A stretch of 64,000 nt of DNA. Source: an uncultured Selenomonas sp. GTDB lineage: Bacteria; Bacillota; Negativicutes; Selenomonadales; Selenomonadaceae. Made by a program: the position numbers and the translations under genes. The notes beneath the pieces were generated by a model, which worked only from the letters and a program-made list of their open reading frames with translations, searched no databases and was not told where the DNA came from. This document shows positions 25,351 to 34,908 of this stretch, piece by piece (position 1 is the stretch's first letter; each line of letters begins with the position of its first letter). The stretch is taken from positions 1 to 64,000 of the forward strand of contig CAMVGU010000006.1 of NCBI GenBank assembly GCA_947167105.1, written 5' to 3'.

Positions 25351-28239
25351 CTACGCGATTTGACGCGCCGCCAGTTCTGCGAACACCCCTTTTTTCTCCA
25401 TCAGCTCCCTATACGTCCCATCCTCCACTATTTCGCCTCCCTCCATAACGAGGATGCGATCCGCGTGCTCAATGGTGGACAGGCGGTGGGCGACTACTAT
25501 GCGGGTGGAGCGCATGGCCTCCAGGGTTTTTGAGACAATGGCTTGCGTCTCGTTGTCCAGGGAACTGGTGGCCTCGTCGAAAACGATGATTCTAGGATGA
25601 TGGACAAGGGAACGGGCAATCAGGAGCCGCTGCCGCTGTCCGCCGGAGAAGGTGGTGCCGCCTTCGTTGACGATGGTGTGCATGCCCATGGGCAGGGCCT
25701 TGATGTCGGATTCCAGCCCCACGAGCCGCGCCACTTCCCAGGCGTCATCCATGGTCAGGGGCAGGGAGCCGACGATGTTGGAAAAGATATTGCCTTCCAT
25801 CAGCTGCCCGTGCTGCATGACGACACCGATCTGGCGCCGTACCGAGGAAACATCCAGCTCGGCGAGATCCATGCCGTCATACAGCACTGCGCCGCTGTTG
25901 GGCTTTTCCAGGCCGATAAGGCAGCGCAGCAAGGTGCTTTTCCCGCTGCCGGAGCTGCCGACGATGGCGAGGAAGGTACCGGGGTGAATGGAAATGTTGA
26001 TGTTTTTCAGTACCAGGGGCCCATCGGGCTTGTAGCGGAAATAAAGCTCTGCCGCCTCGATTTCCCCGGTGAGTTCCCCGGCAGGCAGCTTGCTGGCAGA
26101 GACTTCGCTCTCTTCCTCTAAAATCGGCAGGATGCGCTCCAGGGAGGGCATGACGCTCCAGACGGTGACAGCGCCGCTCCGCAGGGAACCTAGGGCGTTG
26201 CCGAAAGTGCCCATGGCTGCGTTGAAGCTCAAAAATTCTGCGGTGGTCATAAAGGCGATGCCGGTATCCCTCGCCATATCAAGCTGGGTCATGGCGAAAT
26301 AAAACACGCAAAAATTCAGCACTATGGGCTGTGCCGCTGCAATGAGGCCAATCCATGTATCCTGCCAGCGGGATTTCCGGTTCCACTTCCATTCGTCGCC
26401 GAAGCGCTGGGCCCAGAGGTAGAAGGCCCGTTCCTCGGCAGAGCGCAGACGGAACTTGTTCAGCCCCGCGAGCAGCTGGAGCAGTTGGCCTGAAACCCGG
26501 CCCGAGGCCTCCGTTTTTTTACGCTGAAAGCGAATCTTTCGCCAGGAGAAAATCATGGACAGGGCAAAGAACAGGGCCCAGACGAGGATGGCAAGAAATG
26601 TCATTTTGTAGCTGTACCAGAACATGACAAGCAGGTTCCAGAAGCAGAAGATGCCGTTGAAAATGCCGTTGGCGGCGCTGCCGGAAAGCTGCTCGGACAG
26701 GGAGGCAACCCCCTGCATCCTGAGGGCGAGGTCGCCAACCTGGTATTTGCGGAAAAAGGCGGCGGGCAAGGACAGAAGCTTGGTCCAAAGGGCGGACTCC
26801 GCCGAGACACGGACATGGTTCTTCAGCCGCATGACGGTCAGGCCGCGCACCAGGGAAATCAGCGCACCGGCCACGGAGGTTACGAAGGTGACCTGCACCA
26901 CCAGAAGCAGGGCCATCTTGTCGTTGCCGGGGATAATGTGGCCGAAGATGTTCTGGGTCACCAGGGGCACGACCACGGGAATCAGCCCCGCAATCAGGCA
27001 GCAGAAAAGCAGCAGCCAAAAGTCGCGCTCCCAGCAGAGCCGCGTCGTCCAGCGGAACCATTTCCAAAGGGAGTCCACCCCCTCCGGCATTCCCTGGGAG
27101 AAACAGAATCCGTGCGAGGCAAAGGAAGCGGCCATCTCGTCGGTGACGGGAAGCCGCCGGCCCTTTTCCTGGTCTAGGTATTCATAGCGATCCGGCGCGG
27201 CGGGCAGAATCGCGAAGGGCACATCCTCCTTGAACAGGAGCAGCGGCCCGATGTCCATCCGGTGCCACCCTGGCATAAGGGAAATTTCCCGGGCGTGCAG
27301 GTCGCGATTCCCCAAGGTGCGCAGGATTTCCCGTGCATCGGTCAGATGGAGGGCTTCCTCGGGCAGACGGAAACGGCTCTTCGGGATGCCGTAGTATGCG
27401 CCGATTTCCCGCACGGCGTGAACCGCAGGCGGCTGGTTTCTGTCTTCGGTGCGCTGGATAAAGGGCAGGTCGGGGATCAAATTCTTTAAAAGCTCGCTGT
27501 AGGAATTGGCAGCCAGGAGCTCCTTCGTCCGGGCGAAATCCGAGAGACGTTCTTTTTCTTCCCACTCCTCGGCGTGAAAAAAATCCAGCCAGGCACGGCA
27601 GAAGAGAAGGATCTCCTTTTGGACGGCTTCCTTTAGCAGCTCAGGGCCAAACTGTTCGATAACCATTTCCGTGGAGAGGGCGGCGACCTCGGCGGCATCC
27701 TTGAGCGCCACGGATTCATTGGCGGGCAGCAGGAAGATATTGTGTGTGCCGATAAAGCGCAGGGCCGCGTCATCGCCCAAGGCGGTTCTCGGAAGTTCCA
27801 GCCAGGCAAGGGACAGTTCCTTAGGCACGGCAAGCCGCGTCCCGGCGGGAAGCTGTGCCCGTGTCCCCGGCATAAGCTCCCGGGAGATGCGGGGGAGCAG
27901 GTGATGGCTGGGGCGGCAGAAAAAGGGAAGGGCCCAATGTTCCAGCCTGTCGGCCTGGGATCCGGTTGCGGCGAAGTCCTCCTCCGTCACCGGACGAAAT
28001 ACTGTCTCCTCTGTGGCGATGGCCAGCAGGGAAAGCTCCGGTGCCCCTGCGGAGGACGGAATCGGGCCCAGCAGGCCCCCGGCCTTTGCCTCGCAGAGAA
28101 ATACGCGCCGCTTCTTGCCCTCGCCGGGAGAGTAGGCAACATACAGCTCGACTGCGCCGGAGACGAGCTCCCAAAAGCCCTCGTCTTGCTCCTCGTGAAG
28201 CTCGACCCATTCGCCGATTTTGGCGGTTTTCGTAGTCAT
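25351..28239 (-). CDS. NHLM bacteriocin ABC transporter, second subunit (no peptidase)
   Basis: The 962-residue protein has an N-terminal cyclic-nucleotide-binding-like and linker region of about 390 residues, a transmembrane domain (about 405-690) and an ABC ATPase (about 725-962). The ATPase has Walker A GSSGSGKSTLLRCL, signature FSGGQRQRLLIARSL and Walker B IIVFDEATSSLD. Its length and lack of a C39 peptidase match the ABC2 component of NHLM (nitrile hydratase leader microcin) exporters. It ends the cluster operon, 13 bases after the peptidase-bearing subunit. The pair probably forms a heterodimeric exporter for the processed peptide. Confidence 0.9.
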   Translation of the reverse strand: MTTKTAKIGEWVELHEEQDEGFWELVSGAVELYVAYSPGEGKKRRVFLCEAKAGGLLGPIPSSAGAPELSLLAIATEETVFRPVTEEDFAATGSQADRLEHWALPFFCRPSHHLLPRISRELMPGTRAQLPAGTRLAVPKELSLAWLELPRTALGDDAALRFIGTHNIFLLPANESVALKDAAEVAALSTEMVIEQFGPELLKEAVQKEILLFCRAWLDFFHAEEWEEKERLSDFARTKELLAANSYSELLKNLIPDLPFIQRTEDRNQPPAVHAVREIGAYYGIPKSRFRLPEEALHLTDAREILRTLGNRDLHAREISLMPGWHRMDIGPLLLFKEDVPFAILPAAPDRYEYLDQEKGRRLPVTDEMAASFASHGFCFSQGMPEGVDSLWKWFRWTTRLCWERDFWLLLFCCLIAGLIPVVVPLVTQNIFGHIIPGNDKMALLLVVQVTFVTSVAGALISLVRGLTVMRLKNHVRVSAESALWTKLLSLPAAFFRKYQVGDLALRMQGVASLSEQLSGSAANGIFNGIFCFWNLLVMFWYSYKMTFLAILVWALFFALSMIFSWRKIRFQRKKTEASGRVSGQLLQLLAGLNKFRLRSAEERAFYLWAQRFGDEWKWNRKSRWQDTWIGLIAAAQPIVLNFCVFYFAMTQLDMARDTGIAFMTTAEFLSFNAAMGTFGNALGSLRSGAVTVWSVMPSLERILPILEEESEVSASKLPAGELTGEIEAAELYFRYKPDGPLVLKNINISIHPGTFLAIVGSSGSGKSTLLRCLIGLEKPNSGAVLYDGMDLAELDVSSVRRQIGVVMQHGQLMEGNIFSNIVGSLPLTMDDAWEVARLVGLESDIKALPMGMHTIVNEGGTTFSGGQRQRLLIARSLVHHPRIIVFDEATSSLDNETQAIVSKTLEAMRSTRIVVAHRLSTIEHADRILVMEGGEIVEDGTYRELMEKKGVFAELAARQIA

Positions 28240-28252
28240 AATGTACCTTCTG

Positions 28253-30460
28253 TCAATAACTCTGTATCAGCTTTCTGTAATATCCGTCCTCTGCCATCAG
28301 GCTCTCATGGGTGCCGCGCTGCACGACCCGGCCTTTTTCCAGCACGATGATTTCGTCGCAGTCGCGGATGGTGGAGAGGCGGTGGGCTACGATGAAGCAG
28401 GCGCAGCCTCTGCGGCGGATGTTTTTCATGATGGCCTGCTCTGTCACCGGGTCCAGGGCACTGGTGGCCTCGTCGAGAATCAAAAGGGAGGGGTTCGTCG
28501 CCAAGGCCCTGGCGATTTCCATGCGCTGCCGCTCCCCCCCGGAAAGGTTGAAGCCGCCTTCTTCCAGCATGGCATCGTAGCCGCCCCGCATCAGGGCTAT
28601 GTCCTCGTGGATCATGGCATCTTTCGCCGCTTGGATGATGTCTTTGCGCGGCACGTTGGGGTTGAACAGGGCGATGTTTTCTGCTACCGTGCCTTCCAGG
28701 AGGAAGATCTCCTGCTCCACCACTGCCACGGACTGGGCGAAGATTTCCCGGGGGATTTCCCCGGCAGGGATGCCGTCGAAGAGAATTTCTCCCGACCATG
28801 GCCGGCAGAGGCCGGACACCAGCTTGGCCAGGGTGGATTTGCCGCTGCCGCTTTTTCCCACGATGGCGACACGGCGGCCCGGCTCCAGCTTCAGGTTCAG
28901 CTTTTTGATCAGGGTGGGCATCGTGCGGGCATAGCCGAAATTTACCAGCTTCAGCTCCAGCCTCCCGGAGAGCTTCGGCGGGAGGGCTTTCAGCGTCTCC
29001 TCGGTCAGGGGCTTTTCCTCCTCCAGGGGGTAGCGGTAAACATCGTTGATTTTCATCATCTGGGAACTGGTCTGCTGGATGTCCTGGGACATGGCGGTGA
29101 TGCGCCCGATGGGCGCCTGGAAATTCGACATCAGGCTTTGGAAGGCCACGAAGATACCGACGGACATCAGGCCGTCCATAATCGAGAAGCCGCCTTCCAC
29201 CATGATGACGGCTCCGTTGATGCCGCCCAGGGCCGCCGGGACGAAATTGATGAACTGGCTGTAGTACTCCTGCTTTTGCGTCATGGTCAGGTAGCGGGCA
29301 TGGGCATCGGCCCATTTGACGAAGAAGTCCTCCTCGGTGCCGTTGGCTTTTAGGGTTTCCGCCGAGGCAATGCCCGAGACGCTGATGCCGTACAGTTTGC
29401 CGTATTCCTGCTGAAGCTTCATGCGCTGCTCTTTCAGCCATTGGTAGGAGGCGTAGGTCACGAAAATATTCAGGGCGGTGAAGACGACGCCGATGAGGGT
29501 CAGCTTCGCATTGTAAAGTGCCAGGAGAAAGAGGTAAAAGAAGGCAATGCCTATGTCCAGCACGGCAGTGGCGAGCTTCCCGGTAACAAAATTTGCGATG
29601 GCTTCATGGAACTGGACCCGGGAGGCGATCTCGCCGGAGTAGCGGGTCTGGAAAAAAGCTATGGGGAGTTTCAGGACATAGGTGAGGAAGGAGGAAGCGT
29701 CCCCGATGGTCATTTCCCCCTGCCAGCGCAGCAGGCACCAGGACTTCAGAAAAGTCAGCACCAGCGTCAGCACCAGTGAAATCCCGAGAGCCAGCAGCAC
29801 GTCGAAGAGCCAGCCCCGATGATTGTAGGTGAGCACATCATCGAAGAAGGTTTCGGAGACCACCGGCAGACCGAGATTGACCAGGGAAAGGCCAAGCCCC
29901 ACGCAAAGGATGAAGGCCAGGGTGCGCCGATCCCCCAGGATCCCGCCGAAGAGCGTACGCCATACGCCTGCCTGCTCCCTCTCCTGCACGAATCCCTCTG
30001 CCGGACGCAGAATCAGGGTGACCCCCGTGAAGCTGCCCTCAAAGTCCTCCCAGGAGACGGAGCGGTGGCCAACGGCGGGGTCGTTCAGATAGACCACTCC
30101 GCTTTTTTCGTCATAGCCCTCGAAGACCAGGAAGTGATTGAATTCCCAATGGATAATGAAGGGGGGGATCAGCTTTTTTAGCTCCTCCGGCTCATAGGAA
30201 AATCCCTCCGCCTTCATGCTGAGGGCTCCCGCCGCCGCGAGGATATTGCCCGCGTTCGACCCGTTGCGGCTGACACCGCAAAGCTCCCGCAGTTGCTCCA
30301 ATGGCATAAATTTCTTGTAATATCCGAGAATGATGCCGAGGGATGCCGCCCCGCACTCTGCCGCCTCCATCTGGAGCACAACGGGAGTTTTCGCCCGATG
30401 CCTGCCGTAAATCAGGGAATCGAGGCTGGGAAGGCGCCCCCATAATCCACGTTTCTGCAT
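28253..30460 (-). CDS. NHLM bacteriocin ABC transporter with C39 leader peptidase
   Basis: The 735-residue protein joins a C39 cysteine peptidase (Cys36 in QMEAAECGAASLG, His109 in HWEFNHFLVF, Asp127 in LNDPAVGH), a six-helix transmembrane domain (about 170-440) and an ABC ATPase (Walker A GKSGSGKSTLAKL, signature LSGGERQRMEIARAL, Walker B LLILDEATSALD). In this family the peptidase cuts leaders after Gly-Gly during export. The precursor at 32783-33307 has such a site. This gene follows the adaptor genes and precedes the second transporter. Assignment is firm. Confidence 0.94.
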   Translation of the reverse strand: MQKRGLWGRLPSLDSLIYGRHRAKTPVVLQMEAAECGAASLGIILGYYKKFMPLEQLRELCGVSRNGSNAGNILAAAGALSMKAEGFSYEPEELKKLIPPFIIHWEFNHFLVFEGYDEKSGVVYLNDPAVGHRSVSWEDFEGSFTGVTLILRPAEGFVQEREQAGVWRTLFGGILGDRRTLAFILCVGLGLSLVNLGLPVVSETFFDDVLTYNHRGWLFDVLLALGISLVLTLVLTFLKSWCLLRWQGEMTIGDASSFLTYVLKLPIAFFQTRYSGEIASRVQFHEAIANFVTGKLATAVLDIGIAFFYLFLLALYNAKLTLIGVVFTALNIFVTYASYQWLKEQRMKLQQEYGKLYGISVSGIASAETLKANGTEEDFFVKWADAHARYLTMTQKQEYYSQFINFVPAALGGINGAVIMVEGGFSIMDGLMSVGIFVAFQSLMSNFQAPIGRITAMSQDIQQTSSQMMKINDVYRYPLEEEKPLTEETLKALPPKLSGRLELKLVNFGYARTMPTLIKKLNLKLEPGRRVAIVGKSGSGKSTLAKLVSGLCRPWSGEILFDGIPAGEIPREIFAQSVAVVEQEIFLLEGTVAENIALFNPNVPRKDIIQAAKDAMIHEDIALMRGGYDAMLEEGGFNLSGGERQRMEIARALATNPSLLILDEATSALDPVTEQAIMKNIRRRGCACFIVAHRLSTIRDCDEIIVLEKGRVVQRGTHESLMAEDGYYRKLIQSY

Positions 30461-30539
30461 TGTTCATTACCTTTCGCCAGGTTTATGTCCGGCAACGGTA
30501 ATCCCGCGCCCACGAGCCCGGCCCGTTAGTGAATATATA

Positions 30540-31493
30540 TCAGTCCGTACGCAGCCACTGTCCCAGCTTGTCAAAGGCATATGCCACCGGAGTCCTGCGA
30601 TCCACGATGGCATTGGCGGTGCAGGCCATGCCCTCGTGGATCTCCTCCTTCGGGCCGGAAAGTGTCGTCCAGAGATAGCCGGATCTCGTCTCCTTGTCCC
30701 GGGTAAGCTCCACCCGCACCTCCATCACCGCGCCGCCGCATTTCTGCAGGATCCACTGGGCAAATTCCTTGTTCCCCGTCCAGTAAGTGATCCGATCACT
30801 GGTTGTCGGGTACTGCGATACTTCCAGCACAGTGCCCACCAGGGAACCGTAAAGGGAGGAGTCGATGGCGCCGGGGGCGACCTGGACAGTCATGCCGGGC
30901 TTGATCTTGTGTCCCACCAGGGCCGGAACGAAAATGACGCTGGCCAGATCCTCCGATTCCTTGATATCTACGTCGTAAAGGGGAGTCCCCGCCGTAACCA
31001 TCTCGCCTTCCCGAATGCGCTGGGAGGTGATTGTACCGCTGTAGGGGCTGACCACCTCGGCCTTGTACTGGTGCTGCTCCTTCGCCGAGGCGAGCTGGGC
31101 GGTATGGGCCCGCATATCCTCGTAGCTGGTGGCGGAGCGCGCCTGCTCGGCGGTCAGGTAAACCTGCTGTTCCAGCTCCGTCTGATCGATGATCGCCACC
31201 ACATCTCCCTTGGCCACACGCTCTCCGGGCTTTGCCTGCATCTTTGCGATGCGCCCGCCGCTGATGGGGGAAATATTGGCCACACCGCTGTCATCCACCA
31301 GGATGCCGTAGCCCGTCACCTGCTCCGCCATGATGCCGAAAAAGGCCCAGACGAGGATGGAGAACAGGGAAATGCCCACAGCCGCCAGCGCTATCCAGCC
31401 CGTGGATGTGGTGATGGAGAAGATATGTCCCCTTTGGTCGGGGCGCTTCAATTTGTCCAGGGCTTTCTGCTGGAAAATACTGCTAGAATTCAT
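30540..31493 (-). CDS. NHLM bacteriocin system secretion adaptor (HlyD-like)
   Basis: The chosen ATG (31493) gives 317 residues beginning MNSSSIFQQKALDKL. It has one N-terminal transmembrane helix (about residues 32-55), a lipoyl/barrel-type part (PGERVAKGDVVAIIDQTELEQQ), a short coiled coil and a second half-motif (VVSPYSGTITSQRIREGEMVTAGTPLYDV). This matches the membrane fusion proteins that belong to NHLM exporters. It overlaps the upstream adaptor gene by about 11 bases. It probably links the ABC exporter to the cell envelope. Confidence 0.88.
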   Translation of the reverse strand: MNSSSIFQQKALDKLKRPDQRGHIFSITTSTGWIALAAVGISLFSILVWAFFGIMAEQVTGYGILVDDSGVANISPISGGRIAKMQAKPGERVAKGDVVAIIDQTELEQQVYLTAEQARSATSYEDMRAHTAQLASAKEQHQYKAEVVSPYSGTITSQRIREGEMVTAGTPLYDVDIKESEDLASVIFVPALVGHKIKPGMTVQVAPGAIDSSLYGSLVGTVLEVSQYPTTSDRITYWTGNKEFAQWILQKCGGAVMEVRVELTRDKETRSGYLWTTLSGPKEEIHEGMACTANAIVDRRTPVAYAFDKLGQWLRTD

Positions 31494-32667
31494 AATCGGA
31501 CACCCCAACTTTCATGCCTGCGGTGAAGCCCGACGGGTCGGCGATGACCACAGGCTCGCCTTTCCCGATGCCGCTGATGATTTCCGTCAGCTCGTTGTCC
31601 GCAATGCCGCAGACCACCTCACGCTTCGTCAGCCGGGAGTCCCCGTCCAGGGTATAGACGAAAGAGGTTCCGGCTTTTTTGTCCCGGTGGATGCTGCGAG
31701 TGGGCACCGCCAGCACCCGGGTCGTATCCTTCGACATGATGGTCACGCCATCGTAATAGGTCGGCTCCAAAATGCCGCTGGGGTTTTCCACATCCCAATA
31801 GACTTCGTGGAAATCCTCCTCTGCCTGGGCGTCCGGGACAATGCGGGCGATGGTCATATAAAACTGGTTGAGCTTCAGGCCCGTATCGGGGAGGTCGGGA
31901 CTGATGGGATAGGTTTTGTTCGTCAGCCGGTGGGGCCGTATTTCCAGAATGAACCTATTTCCGATGGAGAGGAGTTTTTTTAGGCTTTCATGGGGCATGA
32001 CGGAAAATCCGTTCAGCGTCCGGGTGTCCGCCATCATAAAGAGGGCCTCCCCGGCCCGCACATATTTCCCTGCTTCACGGTAAACCTGCACGATGGTAGC
32101 GGTCTGGGGGGCAGAAATAACCATTTTATCCTCCTCGGAGTGTACGAGGTCCCGTTGGGCGATTTTGTTCTCAAGCTGTGCCCGTGAGGCATCCCGCTGG
32201 GCGATGGCGCTGTCGTATTCCTGCCGGGAAATGGCGTTGTACTCCACCAGATACGCGTAGCGGCTCACCCTTTGCTCAGCGTTCAAAAGCTGTGCCCGCG
32301 CACCTTCGATGTCCGCTTCCGCCGAGGCAATCTGCGCCAGCAGATCCTTGTTTTCCATCACGGCCAGTACTGTGCCTGCTTCTGCCTGCTGGCTGGGGGA
32401 GACGTAAATATCCCGCAGGACACCCTCGTACTGTGCGGTGATGTCGATGCTCCAAGGCGCACGGGCAGTGATGCTCGCATTCAGGATCACTGCATGGATG
32501 TCCCGATAGTCAGCGTAGGCCACAGGCAAAACGGTATAGCGGGCGGCTTCCATCTTGTCGATATGGCGGCGGCTCGCTTCGTTAATGTAGATGCCGTAGC
32601 CGACGACGAGGACGACGATGCCTATGACACCGGCAATGGCTATTTTCAAATACTTCTGCGCGTTCAC
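31483..32667 (-). CDS. Second HlyD/RND-type membrane fusion protein
   Basis: The 394-residue protein has an N-terminal membrane anchor (residues 8-28), a split lipoyl domain (ITAQYEGVLRDIYVSPSQQAEAGTVL and VISAPQTATIVQVYREAGKYVRAGE), an alpha-helical hairpin (about 110-170) and a C-terminal barrel with ITAP-like TKREVVCGIADN. It resembles periplasmic adaptors of tripartite exporters more than the usual NHLM adaptor. Two adaptors in one cluster fits export across the two membranes of a diderm. No TolC-type outer-membrane factor is encoded in the window. Confidence 0.85.
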   Translation of the reverse strand: MNAQKYLKIAIAGVIGIVVLVVGYGIYINEASRRHIDKMEAARYTVLPVAYADYRDIHAVILNASITARAPWSIDITAQYEGVLRDIYVSPSQQAEAGTVLAVMENKDLLAQIASAEADIEGARAQLLNAEQRVSRYAYLVEYNAISRQEYDSAIAQRDASRAQLENKIAQRDLVHSEEDKMVISAPQTATIVQVYREAGKYVRAGEALFMMADTRTLNGFSVMPHESLKKLLSIGNRFILEIRPHRLTNKTYPISPDLPDTGLKLNQFYMTIARIVPDAQAEEDFHEVYWDVENPSGILEPTYYDGVTIMSKDTTRVLAVPTRSIHRDKKAGTSFVYTLDGDSRLTKREVVCGIADNELTEIISGIGKGEPVVIADPSGFTAGMKVGVSDYEF

Positions 32668-32699
32668 GTATTCACCCCCGGATTTCCGGCCCCATGGAT

Positions 32700-32734
32700 T
32701 AGGGCGTGTTGATAAATTTCATCAACACGCCCTA
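32700..32734. repeat. 35-base palindrome made of two element ends
   Basis: TAGGGCGTGTTGAT, a 7-base loop and the exact complement ATCAACACGCCCTA form a 14-bp hairpin. The same arm forms the ends of the miniature element at 36978-37142, so this looks like a minimal or internally deleted copy. It lies between the precursor gene and the export genes, where it could act as a hairpin that lowers or separates expression. Confidence 0.7.
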
Positions 32735-32782
32735 TGCTCCCCTTGGCGGGGGAGGCTCATCATTTTCTGTTGCAATATTTCC

Positions 32783-33307
32783 TTAAACCAAAACGCCAAC
32801 AGCCACAGCCACAACGGAAACCTCCGCTGCCGCTTGGGCCGAGGTAGCCAAATCGACGGCCTCGACGACATTGACCTCCATTTCGGCGTTCAAGTGGAAA
32901 TTCGTGTTCACATACTGCTTGTCGCCGCCTGCCGCTATGGCAAGCTCCGCCTTCGTCAGGGTCTTTGGGGATGCCGGGAGGATCATATAGCGTGTATCAT
33001 CGGTGTTCTGGATGATGCGGACTTCCGTGCCCCCCGGAATTACGAGATCCCGTTTCTCCACCTGGTTCAAAAAGTTCTTCGCGATGTCCTGTACCGCTTC
33101 CTTCGCCTCCGCATGGGGCAGGACGAGATACTTGACCAGCTTCGGCTGCTCAATGATTTTGTAGGTCACGCCCTCCTCCAGCACAAAGCCCGCCTCGTCA
33201 AGCACGCCCTCCGGATCCTCCAGGAAGCGTTTCCTGTACGCCTCGTCTTCCCAGCATTTGGCAACGACTTCGCCATATTTCACGAGATTTTCCTTTTTGT
33301 CTGCCAT
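32783..33307 (-). CDS. NHLP/proteusin-type RiPP precursor peptide
   Basis: The 174-residue precursor starts at the ATG at 33307 behind AGGAAAGG. Residues 1-128 form a nitrile-hydratase-alpha-like leader (CWEDEAYRKRFLEDPEGVL near residue 18), ending in ELAIAAGG at 121-128, a Gly-Gly cleavage site. The 46-residue core (129-174) lacks Cys, opens DKQYVNTNFHLNAEMEVNVV and ends EVSVVAVAVGVLV. That alternation of Val and Ala resembles polytheonamide-type cores. The leader's second half appears twice (GVTYKIIEQ...YLVLP and TEVRIIQN...YMILP). Flanking genes supply an epimerase, a second radical SAM enzyme, the peptidase and the exporter. Confidence 0.9.
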   Translation of the reverse strand: MADKKENLVKYGEVVAKCWEDEAYRKRFLEDPEGVLDEAGFVLEEGVTYKIIEQPKLVKYLVLPHAEAKEAVQDIAKNFLNQVEKRDLVIPGGTEVRIIQNTDDTRYMILPASPKTLTKAELAIAAGGDKQYVNTNFHLNAEMEVNVVEAVDLATSAQAAAEVSVVAVAVGVLV

Positions 33308-33441
33308 AAAAACCATCCTTTCCTGTATGGGATTTTATGATATGGAACAACCTTCACATTGAGATCCCCGCTCAAACTTTCTTTGCAAAATCTTTCTTAC
33401 TATTCTACCACAGTTCCGGGGGATTTTCCTGCCCAATTTTT

Positions 33442-34878
33442 TCAAGATGAAAATTGGGCCGCCGCTTCATACGGCTCCAGGAACAGGCCCGCCTGCTCGA
33501 ATTTTTTCAGCACGAAGAACACATTGGCGGGGGGCTCGCCGTTTTTCTCCATAAGTTCCCCGGCGATGTCATAGGCGCTCCTGCCTCCGGCCTGCAGCTT
33601 GTCCAGTACACCATGGTACAGGCCGGCCCGGAGATCGTCTGCTCCCAGGAATTTCAGACGGAATCCTTCGGCGCGGGAAAAATGGATGCCCTCCGCCGTT
33701 TTTTCGAAAGAGATTCCGGGTCGCAGGAAAAGGGGCTGAGCCTTGGGAAATTCCTTCTGCATATAGCGGTCAATCATGGACAGGAATATGCCCTTGAAAT
33801 CCTCGAGATCGGAGAAGATTTCCCTGGCGATATGGATTTCCCCGGTGGGGTGCTCAGCCGACGCACCGCAGGGAGTAATCAGCCGGATAGACCGCTCCGC
33901 CATATTCACCACAAAGCCGCTGACGCAGGCGATGGTGTTGCCGTCACCCTCCTCCACCTTGAGGCTGTCGCTTTCCCGGGCGCGCCCCGCCCTGGCGAAG
34001 CAGTTCTTTGGCGCCTCGGTGAACTGCGGCAAAAGCTCCACGCAGATCAGCTCCTCCGGCGTGAAAGTCGCGAAGATCTTGTGAAGAACGTCCAGGCTCA
34101 GCACGGAGAAGCGATGCACCCGCCGATATTTTGCCAGCGCATCAAGGAGATAGGCACGGGTGCGCTCCGGCTTGCGCATGGAGGCTGCCGTGGTAAGCTG
34201 GGGCACGACACCGAAAATACGGAAATAGTCGCCGCTGAATTTTTCATAGTCGGGATTATCCAGGGGTTCGGTGGCATAGTAGCAAGTGCCGCTTCCCGCC
34301 GCATCCCCCATGGCTTCCTTCAGGAAAGAGAGCATCCCTTGCCAAAGGGCGGCGTTTTCCTCGTCATAGGGGCAGACTCTTTCCAAGCGCTTCGCCATGA
34401 CGCCGCAGAAGGGGCAGCCCACGGAGCAGCCGAGATCCAGCTCAAAGTTCATCGGCACATGCACGATGGAGGCGTTTTTCTTGCCCAGCTCCGCCCAGCA
34501 GCGGTTGAGCTGCCGCCCCCGCCAGGCGCGGAAGGCAGGATGGGCCGGCACGCAACCCTGCCTGGCCATGTGTTCCCGTTCCTCGATTTTTTCCTGCAGG
34601 AATCCCCGATAGCGGCGCACGGCGCGGGGTAGCTTTTCCTGGGGGAGGTTTTGGTGGGCCACCGCCGTATCGTGGTCGCACAGGATTTTTATCGACTGCG
34701 CATCGACGGAAAGCCCGTGCCTTTTCAGTGTCTCCTCCGGCGCGGCGAGAAATTCCTGCTGAAACCCCGGCTCCATGGACCAAAGCTCCAGCGCCCGCTT
34801 CGTCTCCGCCACCTCGCGGATATACTCCCGGTCGCTGGTGGGCGAGGCGATGAGATTTTTGATTTCCCTGTCGGGCAT
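33442..34878 (-). CDS. Radical SAM RiPP epimerase, PoyD-like
   Basis: The 478-residue protein has the radical SAM motif as CSVGCPFC (Cys151, Cys155, Cys158; CX3CX2C) and the length and N-terminal region of the PoyD/OspD epimerases, which convert L- to D-residues in proteusin cores. The N-terminal 60 residues (ELWSMEPGFQQEFLAAPEETL) resemble the precursor leader and may help recognise it. A later Cys in LITPCGASAEHP is a candidate for the hydrogen-donating Cys of these enzymes; this needs alignment. It lies just upstream of the precursor gene and is encoded with the other radical SAM gene. Confidence 0.85.
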   Translation of the reverse strand: MPDREIKNLIASPTSDREYIREVAETKRALELWSMEPGFQQEFLAAPEETLKRHGLSVDAQSIKILCDHDTAVAHQNLPQEKLPRAVRRYRGFLQEKIEEREHMARQGCVPAHPAFRAWRGRQLNRCWAELGKKNASIVHVPMNFELDLGCSVGCPFCGVMAKRLERVCPYDEENAALWQGMLSFLKEAMGDAAGSGTCYYATEPLDNPDYEKFSGDYFRIFGVVPQLTTAASMRKPERTRAYLLDALAKYRRVHRFSVLSLDVLHKIFATFTPEELICVELLPQFTEAPKNCFARAGRARESDSLKVEEGDGNTIACVSGFVVNMAERSIRLITPCGASAEHPTGEIHIAREIFSDLEDFKGIFLSMIDRYMQKEFPKAQPLFLRPGISFEKTAEGIHFSRAEGFRLKFLGADDLRAGLYHGVLDKLQAGGRSAYDIAGELMEKNGEPPANVFFVLKKFEQAGLFLEPYEAAAQFSS

Positions 34879-34908
34879 TCTGCTTCACTCTCCTAAAACG
34901 AGGCTGCT

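Noticed and set aside
28305..29441. Long minus-strand frame inside the NHLM transporter gene
   Set aside because: An out-of-frame shadow of the C39-ABC protein, rich in Arg/Pro/His.
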